Below, piece after piece: positions 8,245 through 16,635 of a stretch of 37,312 nucleotides of DNA. A program made the translations under genes and the position numbers. The stretch's first letter is position 1, and each line of letters starts with the position of its first letter. Source of the stretch: Baia soyae (lineage in GTDB: Bacteria > Bacillota > Bacilli > Thermoactinomycetales > Thermoactinomycetaceae); assembly GCF_004341445.1 (NCBI RefSeq), contig NZ_SLXV01000029.1, forward strand, positions 1-37,312, read 5' to 3'. Below the pieces are notes generated by a model. It worked only from the letters and a program-made list of their open reading frames with translations. It ran no database searches and was not told the DNA's origin.

Positions 8245-9728
8245 ATGCTCTACAGCACTGGCTCCTGAGTCTCATTGTATTTGCTCCTTTGGTTGGCTTG
8301 TTGATCCTGGCTGTCTTACCGAGTAGGAAAACATCTTGGCACCGTACGATTGGTTTACTCGCGATGCTTCCCTCACTTGCTCTCTGTATTTATCTCTATC
8401 AACGATTGGATAATGGGGCAAGCGGACTTCAATGGACTCAAAAGGTAGAATGGTTTCACATTGGCGAGATGAAGCTGTTTTATCACTTAGGTGTAGATGG
8501 TTTATCCGCTATTATGCTGTTGCTTACTGCGTCGATTTCCTTATTTGCTGGGATCGCTTCACTATACATTACAACGAAGACGAAGCTATATTATTCTTTG
8601 CTCTTGTTGTTAGAAGTGGGTGTTTTAGGTGTATTTGCTTCCCAAAATCTACTTCTCTTCTTCCTGTTTTTTGAAATGACACTGGTTACTCTATTCCTTC
8701 TCATTAGTGGTTGGGGTGGTTTGGAAAAGAAAAAAGCATCGTATATGTTCCTGCTGTATAACGGGTTTGGTTCTGCTTTTCTCCTCTTTGCCATCGTCGG
8801 TTTGTTGGCTTTCACGAGCACTCTTGAACTAGATCAAATCAAAGCCGTTTTTGCACAAGTGGATTTAGGTGGACTTCCTCCCGAGGCTACTACATTCGTA
8901 TGGGGAATTTTTCTTAGCTTCATGATTGCATTTGCCATTAAATTACCTGTTTTCCCGTTCCACACCTGGATGTTAAAAGTTCATGTGGAGGCACCGCCGC
9001 CTGTGGTGATGATTCATGCGGGTGTTCTACTAAAAATGGGCGCATATGGCATGATTCGTTTCGGTGCTGGATTATTCCCGACGCTCTTTGCACAAATTGC
9101 AACGGGGCTGATGATTCTGGGTTTGATTGGTATTCTATACGGAGCTGTACTTGCTTTTTCTCAAAAAGAGCTAAAAAGTGTAATTGCGTATTCGAGTGTG
9201 AGCCATATGGGCATTCTCGTAATTGGTTTGGCTTCTTTGACTGAGGCAGGGATGCAAGGAGCGATTTATCAGGCCGTTTCCCATGGAATCATATCGGCGC
9301 TTCTCTTCTTCCTCGTTACCAGTTTAGTAGAACGTACACGTACGACTGAATTGATTGAATTAGGGGGGCTGGCGAAGCAACTGCCGATTCTATCAGGCTT
9401 GTTAATGGTAGGGGCTATGGGATTATTGGGTCTTCCAGGATTATCGGGCTTTGTAAGTGAATTCATAGCATTCTTAGGGGTGTATCAAGTAAATCCACAG
9501 ATAGCGATTATCGGTTCCCTTGGATTTATCATAGCAGCGGCTTACACTTTACGGGCCTTGTTAAAAGTAACCTACGGGCAGGCTGTAACTCGCTTTCAAC
9601 ATGTACAAGATATCCAAGTGAGGGAATGGCTACCGATGTTGCTACTAGTCATCCTATCGATTTGGATGGGGATTGATCCAGACTGGATTGGAAACCAACT
9701 TCAGCAGACCATTCAGATAGGGGGGTAA
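8241..9728 (+). CDS. nuoM: NADH-quinone oxidoreductase subunit M
   Basis: NuoM is the second antiporter-like subunit. The 495-aa product has about 14 hydrophobic segments. It keeps KLPVFPFHTWMLKVHVEAPPP, with a Lys and His of the proton path, and FSQKELKSVIAYSSVSHMG, plus the glutamate of LFFEMTLV in helix 5. GGGAGGTTG precedes the ATG, which overlaps the nuoL stop by 4 nt. Confidence 0.97.
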   Translation: MNALQHWLLSLIVFAPLVGLLILAVLPSRKTSWHRTIGLLAMLPSLALCIYLYQRLDNGASGLQWTQKVEWFHIGEMKLFYHLGVDGLSAIMLLLTASISLFAGIASLYITTKTKLYYSLLLLLEVGVLGVFASQNLLLFFLFFEMTLVTLFLLISGWGGLEKKKASYMFLLYNGFGSAFLLFAIVGLLAFTSTLELDQIKAVFAQVDLGGLPPEATTFVWGIFLSFMIAFAIKLPVFPFHTWMLKVHVEAPPPVVMIHAGVLLKMGAYGMIRFGAGLFPTLFAQIATGLMILGLIGILYGAVLAFSQKELKSVIAYSSVSHMGILVIGLASLTEAGMQGAIYQAVSHGIISALLFFLVTSLVERTRTTELIELGGLAKQLPILSGLLMVGAMGLLGLPGLSGFVSEFIAFLGVYQVNPQIAIIGSLGFIIAAAYTLRALLKVTYGQAVTRFQHVQDIQVREWLPMLLLVILSIWMGIDPDWIGNQLQQTIQIGG

Positions 9729-9730
9729 GG

Positions 9731-11260
9731 ATGATGAATAAGGTATTTGAACAGATAGAGTGGTCTCTATTGACACCTGAAACAACCATTATCGCTGGAA
9801 TTGTCCTGCTTCTCTTGACGGACTTGGTTCTACCTGCATCTATATCGCGTAGATGGTTTGGCTTTATTGGTTTAGCGAGTATTCTGGGATCCTTAGCGTT
9901 TGTAGTAAGTCAACTGCCGCTAAAACCAGCAGAAATCCTATTTGGAACATATCGCCTAGATCCAATGTCTCTCGTGTTTAAGCTTCTATTCTTAACAGCG
10001 ACCGCTTTGATCCTGCTTGTTGCGATGGATCGGAAGAAGGGGGATAAGACCGATCGCTATATTGCGGAAGAGTATATCTTAATGCTTTCAGCCTTATTAG
10101 GAGCGATGTTCTTAGCTTCCTCTGTCGATGTGATCACGTTGTTTATTGGCTTGGAGCTATTAAGTATCTCTTCCTATATCTTGGTGGGGATGAGAAAGCA
10201 CGAACGCCTCTCGACAGAAGCTGGATGGAAATATGTCATATACGGAGGCGTATCCTCGGCCTTCTTCTTATATGGATATTCGTTTCTCTATGGGTTATCG
10301 GGGACGACGAATTTGTTTACTTTGGGACAGAGTCTGGCAGAAGTCGTGCAGAGTACCCAATCGGACCTCTTTATTGTAGCGAGTCTTTGTCTGATGTTAG
10401 TTGGATTTGCTTTTAAAATCTCGCTCGCTCCCTTCCATATGTGGGCGCCAGATGTGTACCAGGGTGCTTCTTCCCCTGTTGCATCGTTCTTAGCGGTCGT
10501 ATCGAAGGCAGCAGGCATCCTTTTCTTGATTCGCTTTTTATTAATTGGCATGTATCCCCTTCTCCGTTCGGAAGTGTGGGGGGAGAATATAATGTGGGCC
10601 TTGGCGATTTTGGCCGCTGTTTCCATGATTGTTGGGAATACAGTTGCCCTTAGACAGCAGAATGTGAAGCGGATTCTGGCTTACTCCGGAATTGCGCAAG
10701 CGGGCTACCTGTTCATTATCTTTCCAAGCTTACAATCTAACTTAATCTTTGTTAGTGTGGGTTTTTACCTAGTCGTTTATATGTTAATGACTATCGGTGC
10801 ATTTGCGATTGTACATGTTGTATCCAAAGATACGGGGAATGAGGAACTTACCAGCTTTGATGGTTTGGTTCGACGATCTCCAGGGCTCGCGATTGCGATG
10901 ACGCTCTTTTTATTCTCACTCGCGGGAATACCGCTTACAGCAGGTTTCATTGGAAAAGTAAACTTATCATTAAATACATTTGCTTCGGGCCAGATGTGGC
11001 TATTAATCAGTACTTTGCTTGTTACAACTGTGATTTCGTATTATTACTACTTCCGGATTGTACAACGGATGTTTGTCGAGAAAGCAACTTCTGATCAAAA
11101 GGTACCCATCTCCTTCTTTTCAGCTCTCACGATCCTTGTAGTAGTACTGGGAACGATCGGGTTTGGAATCATGCCAGATCTCTTATTAAGTAAGCTAGAA
11201 ACAGTAAAATGGGGATATGGTTTGATTCCATTAGAGGGAATTCAACAATTGAAAAACTGA
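9731..11260 (+). CDS. nuoN: NADH-quinone oxidoreductase subunit N
   Basis: NuoN is the third antiporter-like subunit. The 509-aa product has about 14 hydrophobic segments, the acidic FIGLELLSISSYILVG, FKISLAPFHMWAPDVYQGASSP and LRQQNVKRILAYSGIAQAGY. GGGGGTAAGG lies just before the ATG pair at 9731/9734. It is the last gene of the operon; no nuoE, nuoF or nuoG homologue lies in the cluster or elsewhere in the window. Confidence 0.97.
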   Translation: MMNKVFEQIEWSLLTPETTIIAGIVLLLLTDLVLPASISRRWFGFIGLASILGSLAFVVSQLPLKPAEILFGTYRLDPMSLVFKLLFLTATALILLVAMDRKKGDKTDRYIAEEYILMLSALLGAMFLASSVDVITLFIGLELLSISSYILVGMRKHERLSTEAGWKYVIYGGVSSAFFLYGYSFLYGLSGTTNLFTLGQSLAEVVQSTQSDLFIVASLCLMLVGFAFKISLAPFHMWAPDVYQGASSPVASFLAVVSKAAGILFLIRFLLIGMYPLLRSEVWGENIMWALAILAAVSMIVGNTVALRQQNVKRILAYSGIAQAGYLFIIFPSLQSNLIFVSVGFYLVVYMLMTIGAFAIVHVVSKDTGNEELTSFDGLVRRSPGLAIAMTLFLFSLAGIPLTAGFIGKVNLSLNTFASGQMWLLISTLLVTTVISYYYYFRIVQRMFVEKATSDQKVPISFFSALTILVVVLGTIGFGIMPDLLLSKLETVKWGYGLIPLEGIQQLKN

Positions 11261-11335
11261 TTCTTTTTCGAAAACGAATCGGCTCATCATACAAATGTTC
11301 ATTTTACAAAATTTGTATGATGAGCCGATTTATTA
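11259..11335 (+). terminator. nuo operon terminator with overlapping alternative hairpin
   Basis: The main hairpin has perfect 20-nt arms (11277-11296 and 11311-11330) with a 14-nt loop. A second near-palindrome (11259-11280, GATTC...GAATC, one mismatch in 11 bp) shares 11277-11280 with it, so the two stems compete at their bases. The downstream U-tract is weak. Confidence 0.8.
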
Positions 11336-11433
11336 ACTGTTTGCGTCATAGATGAAAAAAGATTAAACTAGTAGTTGGTTTTTAAAAAGGAAACTTCGAA
11401 ATATAGCAAAATTAAGTCAAACGCAGGATTTCT

Positions 11434-11462
11434 TTGATTCCGATTGGAATTTGCGATACCAT
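11434..11462 (+). promoter_or_regulatory. Possible sigma-A promoter of ywzB-ywmB-murA
   Basis: TTGATT (11434-11439) and TACCAT (11457-11462), each 4/6 to consensus, are spaced by 17 nt. Transcription would begin about 35 nt before the ywzB ATG. The nuo terminator just upstream makes a promoter in this interval necessary. Confidence 0.45.
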
Positions 11463-11505
11463 AGGCTTATTGCGGGGAGAACAAGACGTAAAAGGGGTGC
11501 ATAGC

Positions 11506-11751
11506 ATGAACGGAGCGGCATCAATTGGTTTCCAGTCCTTATTATCTATTTTAGTATCGCTCTTTTGCATTGTACTTGCGTGGCGTCTCCTGCTAAATGT
11601 CCGGATTGAGGCTATTTTACGAGTGAAACAAGCGTATCAAGTGAAATGGATGATGATCTTTTTATCGGTTATATTAGGACATTTGTTAGCACGGTTTATC
11701 TTGGACTATTTGACATGGTCGCGTTGGCTTCCTAGCCTTATATCTTCTTAG
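11506..11751 (+). CDS. ywzB: DUF1146 (YwzB-like) small membrane protein
   Basis: The 81-aa protein has two transmembrane helices (about residues 8-28 and 48-68), the family size. Start ATG 11506 has AAAGGGGTG 7 nt upstream; a longer in-frame reading from 11434 would add 24 residues without a binding site. In Bacillus ywzB lies between the ATP synthase operon and ywmB-murA; here nuo takes the place of atp. Function is unknown. The call rests on size, topology and conserved neighbourhood. Confidence 0.8.
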   Translation: MNGAASIGFQSLLSILVSLFCIVLAWRLLLNVRIEAILRVKQAYQVKWMMIFLSVILGHLLARFILDYLTWSRWLPSLISS

Positions 11752-11824
11752 TATGGGTATAGTTTGGAGATTTCATGTACACAATGATAGTGAGAAAATT
11801 CTGTGTACGTGAGGGGTATGAGGG

Positions 11825-12556
11825 ATGAAGGCCAAGTGGGGGAAGTCTCTGGTTTGGATTGTACTTTGTGTCTTGTTGATGGGAAATACCCAAGCTCAAA
11901 ATGATTCGATTCAAGAAATCTTAGATCATTACCAGACTACCGGAGCGATTCCATCTTTATTTGTGCTTCATCATGGAAGTCGAACCAACCAGTTGTTCAC
12001 CTCACAAGAGGTGGAAGGACTAGCGAAACGACTGAATGGTGAATTTCATGGAAAAGACTTACAGATCTATCGGAGTGCAGACGGTGTGCGTTACCAAGGT
12101 GACCATCAACTCTCGCCTTCTTTAAAAGTAGCGGTTCGAGTCGTAGATGATAAGCCAACAGAGACCAAGAAAAAGCCATATGTATCATTGGAACTGAGAG
12201 GAACGGGTACACCAGATGCTCGTTTACCACAATATCGAAAACAATTTCAGCAAATTTGCGAAGCGTTCGGGATGACTCCAAGTCTTCATTTCTCGATTCA
12301 AGGAGAGGTCGATTTGAAGCAAGCGAGTGAATTAAAAAGCTTGGTTCAATCTACGACGAAGCCTTTTGGAGCAACTCAAGTTGAAGAAATGAAAACAGAA
12401 CAAACGGTTAGTATCTCCTATTTTATACCGAGATGGGGATCTGGCATTGTTACACAAGGCGGCGAAATGAATTTACAAGTTTCTGCGCGCTGGAACTATC
12501 AGACCAATCGGGCGGTCCTTACTATGGGGACACCGATTATCACCATAGAATATTAG
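11825..12556 (+). CDS. ywmB: YwmB-like secreted protein (DUF1779, TATA-box-binding-like fold)
   Basis: The 243-aa protein has an N-terminal hydrophobic signal of about 25 residues ([18 protein letters not shown]), so it is exported or membrane-tethered. The rest is a mixed alpha/beta region with no catalytic motif that I can see. Identification comes from its place between ywzB and murA, as in Bacillus, and its length. GAGGGG and GAGGG precede the ATG. The biochemical role is unknown. Confidence 0.8.
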   Translation: MKAKWGKSLVWIVLCVLLMGNTQAQNDSIQEILDHYQTTGAIPSLFVLHHGSRTNQLFTSQEVEGLAKRLNGEFHGKDLQIYRSADGVRYQGDHQLSPSLKVAVRVVDDKPTETKKKPYVSLELRGTGTPDARLPQYRKQFQQICEAFGMTPSLHFSIQGEVDLKQASELKSLVQSTTKPFGATQVEEMKTEQTVSISYFIPRWGSGIVTQGGEMNLQVSARWNYQTNRAVLTMGTPIITIEY

Positions 12557-12576
12557 ATCAAGCGGAGGGAAGATCA

Positions 12577-13875
12577 TTGGAAAAAATCGTTGTACAGGGT
12601 GGAGCTAGACTAAAGGGTAGAGTAAAAGTTCATGGGGCCAAAAATGCAGTCCTTCCACTCATCACGGCATCACTTTTAGCGTCTAGAGGAAGTGTCCACA
12701 TTGAAGATGTTCCGTTATTGGAAGATGTAAAAACCATTACCGAAACATTAAACAGTCTAGGAGTAGAAGCAAGTTTAGGAGAGGATTCTGTAACGATTAA
12801 TGCAGAGAAGTTATCGAATACAGCTGCTCCATACGAGTTAGTTCGGAAAATGCGTGCTTCTATCTTAGTGATGGGACCGCTTTTGGCTCGTAAAAAACAT
12901 GCTAGTATCCCCTTACCTGGTGGTTGTGCGATTGGTTCTCGTCCAATTGATCTTCACCTTAAAGGTTTTGAAGCGATGGGTGTTCGATTTGAAGTTGCAC
13001 ATGGGTGTGTAGAAGGATTTGTAGAAGATCGCTTAAAAGGTGCGGATATCTATCTCGATTTCCCTAGTGTAGGAGCGACTCAAAATCTAATGATGGCGGC
13101 TACATTGGCTGAGGGGCGCACGGTGATCGGAAATGCAGCATGTGAACCAGAAATCGTAGACTTAGCGAACCTGCTAAATGCGATGGGAGCTAAAGTGCGT
13201 GGCGCGGGTACGGATGAGATTCGGATTGATGGAGTCGACTTCTTGCGTGGCACCGAGCATACAGTCATCCCAGATCGAATTGAAGCCGGCACGTATATGG
13301 TTGCTGCGGCAATCACGCGTGGTGATGTATTTGTAGAGGGAGCTATCTCTGAGCACTTAGTACCTCTCATCGCGAAGTTGCGAGAGATGGGAGTAAGTGT
13401 GCTAGATGGAGATAACGGCATCCATGTAAGCGCAAAAGGAGATCTAAAGCCAGTTGATGTGAAGACTCTACCATATCCCGGGTTCCCAACAGATCTACAA
13501 TCGCAGATGATGGCGCTTCAGTTAACCGCAAAAGGAACAAGCATGATTACGGAAACTGTATTTGAGAACCGCTTCATGCATGTAGAAGAGTTTAAGCGTA
13601 TGAATGCACATATCAAAATCGATGGTCGTTCCTCTGTAATCGAGGGTGGTTATAAACTATCTGGAGCTGAAGTTAAATCAACGGACTTGCGTGCAGGTGC
13701 CTCCTTAGTACTTACAGGATTAGTTGCTGATGGAATTACTGAAGTGACTGAACTAAAGCACATTGATCGTGGTTATGTAGATTTAGTAGGGAAGTTACAA
13801 AAGCTAGGCGCTACCATCTCCCGAGTAAAAATCGGTGAAGAGGCAGAGAAAGTACAACAAGTAACTTTTGCATAA
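12577..13875 (+). CDS. murA: UDP-N-acetylglucosamine 1-carboxyvinyltransferase
   Basis: MurA transfers enolpyruvate from PEP to UDP-GlcNAc, the first committed step of peptidoglycan synthesis, in the cytoplasm. The TTG at 12577 is the start, because GGAGGGAAG lies just upstream and the family N-terminus ([14 protein letters not shown]) begins there. This gives 432 aa, the usual length. Key residues: Lys22-Asn23 in GAKNAVLP and the PEP-binding Cys117 in [14 protein letters not shown], the target of fosfomycin, which is intact. The gene starts 20 nt after ywmB. The Bacillus order ywmB-murA-spoIID is conserved. Confidence 0.97.
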   Translation: MEKIVVQGGARLKGRVKVHGAKNAVLPLITASLLASRGSVHIEDVPLLEDVKTITETLNSLGVEASLGEDSVTINAEKLSNTAAPYELVRKMRASILVMGPLLARKKHASIPLPGGCAIGSRPIDLHLKGFEAMGVRFEVAHGCVEGFVEDRLKGADIYLDFPSVGATQNLMMAATLAEGRTVIGNAACEPEIVDLANLLNAMGAKVRGAGTDEIRIDGVDFLRGTEHTVIPDRIEAGTYMVAAAITRGDVFVEGAISEHLVPLIAKLREMGVSVLDGDNGIHVSAKGDLKPVDVKTLPYPGFPTDLQSQMMALQLTAKGTSMITETVFENRFMHVEEFKRMNAHIKIDGRSSVIEGGYKLSGAEVKSTDLRAGASLVLTGLVADGITEVTELKHIDRGYVDLVGKLQKLGATISRVKIGEEAEKVQQVTFA

Positions 13876-13888
13876 GGTTGTTCTTGAG

Positions 13889-13920
13889 AAGCACGTTGCT
13901 ATAGAGCGGCGTGCTTTTTG
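13889..13920 (+). terminator. murA terminator
   Basis: A stem of AAGCACGTTGCT with AGCGGCGTGCTT (two G.U pairs) around the loop ATAG is followed by a TTTTT run, 14 nt after the murA stop. Confidence 0.9.
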
Positions 13921-14035
13921 TGAGTTTATACAATCTCCTCTGTCTATTCCCCAATTTTGAAATCTATTAAACTCAGTTCTAGAGTCCTGACGAAACCCAT
14001 AGAGTAGTGTAGACAGAAAGACAAGGGGGATGAAG

Positions 14036-15175
14036 ATGAAATCGTTTAAGGAAACATGGTTGACTAGATGGAGACGTATACGGGGAAATAAGAGGCTTAT
14101 TTTTAAAGGAAAGATGATCCTCCTCTTCATCGCGGGCTTTCTATTATTATTGGCGATCCCGGCGGTTCTGGTGGGATTTGGGTCAAATGGGGAACCTGTT
14201 GTGGCTGGGCAAGGAAGGCATGAGAAGGAAATGAGTCCTGGTACGCAGAAAGCACAGGCCCAAGTAACAGACTCGAAGAAGGCGAATACTTATAATCCAA
14301 ATGTACGGGTGTATTTGTCTAAAGAGAAGAAAGTGATCTCCCTTCCATTGGAGACCTACTTAGAGGGGGTTGTTGCCGCAGAGATGCCAATTACGTTTGA
14401 GGTGGAAGCACTTAAAGCACAAGCGATGGCGGCACGGACTTTTGTGGTTAATCGCTTGGAAAAAGGCTCTACGGTGAGCCTAACATCATATGGGCTTCCT
14501 CATCAATTAGCAGACGTAACGGATACGGTGCAACATCAAGCTTATTCAACAGATGACAAATTAAGAAATCAATGGAAAGGCCGCTATCAAGAGTATAAGA
14601 CGAAGATAAAACAGGCTATTGAAGGAACGAGAGGGCAGATTTTAACTTATCAGGGCAAGCCGATTTATGCCGCGTTTTTCTCTACAAGTAATGGTAGAAC
14701 TGAAAACTCTGAGGAATACTTTACGGCTAAGTACCCATATCTCGTCAGTGTTGACTCATCATGGGATCGTTCCTCCCCTAAGTTTGAGCGAGAAGCTACA
14801 TTCCCTCTATCTGAAGTCTTTTCCAAACTGGAGAATCAAACGAAAAAGCCGTTAGATGTGGCAGTATCGGCATTCCAAGCCGGAAGCCAAATGAAAGTCG
14901 TGAAGAAGACAACGGGGAACCGTGTTGCTAATTTGAGTATTGGTGATAAGAGCTTTTCTGGTAGAGAAGTGCGTGAAGCTCTTGGACTCGCTTCCTCTGA
15001 CTTTACTTGGAAGCAAGATGGCGACAAGATTACATTTACTACATATGGCTATGGTCACGGGGTAGGTCTTAGCCAATGGGGTGCTAATCTAATGGCGCAG
15101 ACGGGTGCAAAAGCGGACAAAATCGTTAAGCATTATTATCAAGGTATTCAGATTAGTGAGTTTGAGAAGAAGTAG
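14036..15175 (+). CDS. spoIID: Stage II sporulation protein D (SpoIID/LytB family)
   Basis: SpoIID is a membrane-anchored lytic transglycosylase of the DMP machine that thins septal peptidoglycan during engulfment. The 379-aa protein has a basic cytoplasmic N-terminus, one membrane helix (about 26-48) and an extracellular SpoIID domain. Visible motifs are PLETYLEGVVAAEMP with the catalytic-region glutamates, ALKAQAMAARTFVVN and the C-terminal YGYGHGVGLSQWGA. Start ATG 14036 has AAGGGGG 6 nt upstream; ATG 14030 is too close to it. A weak SigE-like -10 (CATAGAGT, 13998-14005) is present without a clear -35. Confidence 0.95.
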   Translation: MKSFKETWLTRWRRIRGNKRLIFKGKMILLFIAGFLLLLAIPAVLVGFGSNGEPVVAGQGRHEKEMSPGTQKAQAQVTDSKKANTYNPNVRVYLSKEKKVISLPLETYLEGVVAAEMPITFEVEALKAQAMAARTFVVNRLEKGSTVSLTSYGLPHQLADVTDTVQHQAYSTDDKLRNQWKGRYQEYKTKIKQAIEGTRGQILTYQGKPIYAAFFSTSNGRTENSEEYFTAKYPYLVSVDSSWDRSSPKFEREATFPLSEVFSKLENQTKKPLDVAVSAFQAGSQMKVVKKTTGNRVANLSIGDKSFSGREVREALGLASSDFTWKQDGDKITFTTYGYGHGVGLSQWGANLMAQTGAKADKIVKHYYQGIQISEFEKK

Positions 15176-15246
15176 TGTCTCATAACTATCACCAAACTAT
15201 AATGATTTTCATCCACTCGCAATATACCAAAAATTTAACAACTTAG

Positions 15247-15276
15247 GTATAAAATGAGTTTTTCACGTCGACAATG
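15247..15276 (+). promoter_or_regulatory. SigF-type promoter of spoIIQ
   Basis: GTATA (15247-15251), an exact 15-nt spacer and GTCGACAATG (15267-15276) match the B. subtilis SigF consensus GYWTA-N15-GGNRANAMTW at all -35 positions and 8 of 10 -10 positions. Expression in the forespore is what spoIIQ requires. Confidence 0.7.
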
Positions 15277-15296
15277 TAGTCAGAGGTGAGAAACTT

Positions 15297-15965
15297 ATGA
15301 AAATAGAGGATCCAAAAACGAAGGTATCCTTCTTGAATCAAAACAAACGCCAACTTGCGTGGAAAAGACTCCTTACGAAAAAATGGTTCTTTCCCGCTGT
15401 GTATTTAACAGTTGTCGCGATCGTACTAGGCGGAGTATGGCTGGTACAGGGGACAGTCAGCAAAGACGTAAGCAAAAATATGCCATCGATTGATACCATC
15501 TTACCCGTAGAAAAACCATCCACTGCTGAAATGATGGGAATGCCTGTAGCATCCAATTCCGAAGTGACGGTCACCAAGAAGTTTTATGATGAAAAAATGA
15601 CTAGCAAAGATAAAGAGCTAGCTCTTATCAATTATCAAGGTACTTTCTATCGGAATACGGGTGTAAATTTTGCACGAAAAGATGGAAAGACGTTTGATGT
15701 GGTAGCTACATTGGGCGGTACTGTGACCAGAGTAGAAACCAATCCAGTAGTAGGCTTGCAAGTAGAAGTGAAACATGAGAATGGCTTGATTACCATTTAC
15801 CAAAGTTTATCGGCCGCTTCCGCAAAAGTGGGACAAGTCGTGAGCCAAGGAGATGTTCTTGGGCAAGCGGGTATGAACAAGTTTGAACAAGCTGATGGAA
15901 ATCACCTACACTTCGAGGTAAGAAAGAATAGCCAACCTCAAAACCCAGAACAATTTATCAAGTAA
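15297..15965 (+). CDS. spoIIQ: SpoIIQ-like degenerate LytM/M23 protein
   Basis: SpoIIQ is the forespore membrane protein that docks with mother-cell SpoIIIAH across the intermembrane space. The 222-aa protein has one membrane helix (about 31-51) and a C-terminal LytM domain (about 115-222). Zinc-ligand positions are largely lost: the HxxxD motif reads N120..N124 (NTGVN), the YxHL-type histidine is Ser170, and only H203 and H205 of HLHFEV remain, so endopeptidase activity is unlikely. Bacillus SpoIIQ is likewise degenerate. AGAGGTGAG precedes ATG 15297. Position between spoIID and spoIIID and the SigF promoter support the call. Confidence 0.9.
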   Translation: MKIEDPKTKVSFLNQNKRQLAWKRLLTKKWFFPAVYLTVVAIVLGGVWLVQGTVSKDVSKNMPSIDTILPVEKPSTAEMMGMPVASNSEVTVTKKFYDEKMTSKDKELALINYQGTFYRNTGVNFARKDGKTFDVVATLGGTVTRVETNPVVGLQVEVKHENGLITIYQSLSAASAKVGQVVSQGDVLGQAGMNKFEQADGNHLHFEVRKNSQPQNPEQFIK

Positions 15966-15970
15966 TATAA

Positions 15971-15999
15971 GAAAAGCCCACGAAATAGTGGGTTTTTTC
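15971..15999 (+). terminator. spoIIQ terminator
   Basis: AAAAGCCCAC and GTGGGTTTTT pair around a 6-nt loop and are followed directly by a TTTTTTCT run, 6 nt after the stop codon. Confidence 0.9.
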
Positions 16000-16019
16000 T
16001 ATTCCTGTCCAAATTCGAA

Positions 16020-16047
16020 GAATAACCTCATTTTTGCCTCATATACT
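16020..16047 (+). promoter_or_regulatory. Candidate SigE promoter of spoIIID
   Basis: GAATAA (16020-16025) and CATATACT (16040-16047, 6/8 to the SigE -10 CATACAAT) are 14 nt apart. The spacing fits mother-cell SigE promoters; the -35 match is weak. Confidence 0.4.
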
Positions 16048-16081
16048 TTATCAAGAAATGAGGGGAGGGAGGACGGAATCG

Positions 16082-16372
16082 ATGCATGATTATATAAAAG
16101 AACGCACTATAAAAATTGGAAGATACTTTGTAGAAACAAAAAATACAGTTCGCTCGATTGCCAAAGAATTTGGAGTTTCCAAAAGTACGGTTCATAAGGA
16201 TTTAACGGAAAGATTACCAGAGATAAATCCTGATTTGGCAAATCAAGTAAAAGAAATATTGGAATATCATAAATCTATTCGTCACCTTAGAGGTGGAGAA
16301 GCTACGAAGATCAAATATAAAAGAAAGCCAAATATCAAAGAGTCCCGTTTGAAAGAAGCAGTAAAGATCTGA
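16082..16372 (+). CDS. spoIIID: Sporulation transcriptional regulator SpoIIID
   Basis: SpoIIID is a small DNA-binding protein that activates and represses mother-cell genes between the SigE and SigK stages. The 96-aa product closely follows the Bacillus protein: MHDYIKERTIKIGRY at the N-terminus, helix-turn-helix SIAKEFGVSKSTVHKDLTER (about 25-44) and YHKSIRHLRGGEATK with basic C-terminal helices. ATG 16082 fits the known N-terminus and follows GGGGAGGGAGG; the extra 16 codons from 16034 are non-coding leader. mbl, the usual next gene, is absent. Confidence 0.97.
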   Translation: MHDYIKERTIKIGRYFVETKNTVRSIAKEFGVSKSTVHKDLTERLPEINPDLANQVKEILEYHKSIRHLRGGEATKIKYKRKPNIKESRLKEAVKI

Positions 16373-16378
16373 GTTCAA

Positions 16379-16402
16379 ACTGCACCGGGGTAGTACTTTT
16401 TA
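16379..16402 (+). terminator. Weak terminator after spoIIID
   Basis: A 5-bp stem, ACTGC with GTAGT (one G.U) around ACCGGG, is followed by ACTTTTT, a few bases after the spoIIID stop. Confidence 0.4.
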
Positions 16403-16458
16403 TGTAACAAAATTGACGAAATGACAATAAAAGGAATCCTCCGGTGTGTTCAAATTTA

Positions 16459-16467
16459 TGGTACAAT
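16459..16467 (+). promoter_or_regulatory. Extended -10 promoter candidate for the EpuA-family gene
   Basis: TGGTACAAT is an extended -10 (TGn plus TACAAT, 5/6). No good -35 precedes it. The resulting leader of about 160 nt holds no other feature I can identify. Confidence 0.35.
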
Positions 16468-16635
16468 CTAACAGAGTCGTCACAGATGAATCTAGACGTA
16501 CTGATTTTTCTAGGATATATTCTATTTATGATCGTAAAGAGTTGCTGTATAAGACAGCATTCGTTATTTATATAGACAGGACTAAGATAGACTTAGGTTT
16601 ACAAAAAATTATCTGCTTTTGGAGAGGTAGAAAAA

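Noticed and set aside
12433-12576. N-terminal extension of murA by 48 codons
   Set aside because: The extension lies inside ywmB, lacks MurA character, and the TTG at 12577 has a good ribosome binding site at the family start.
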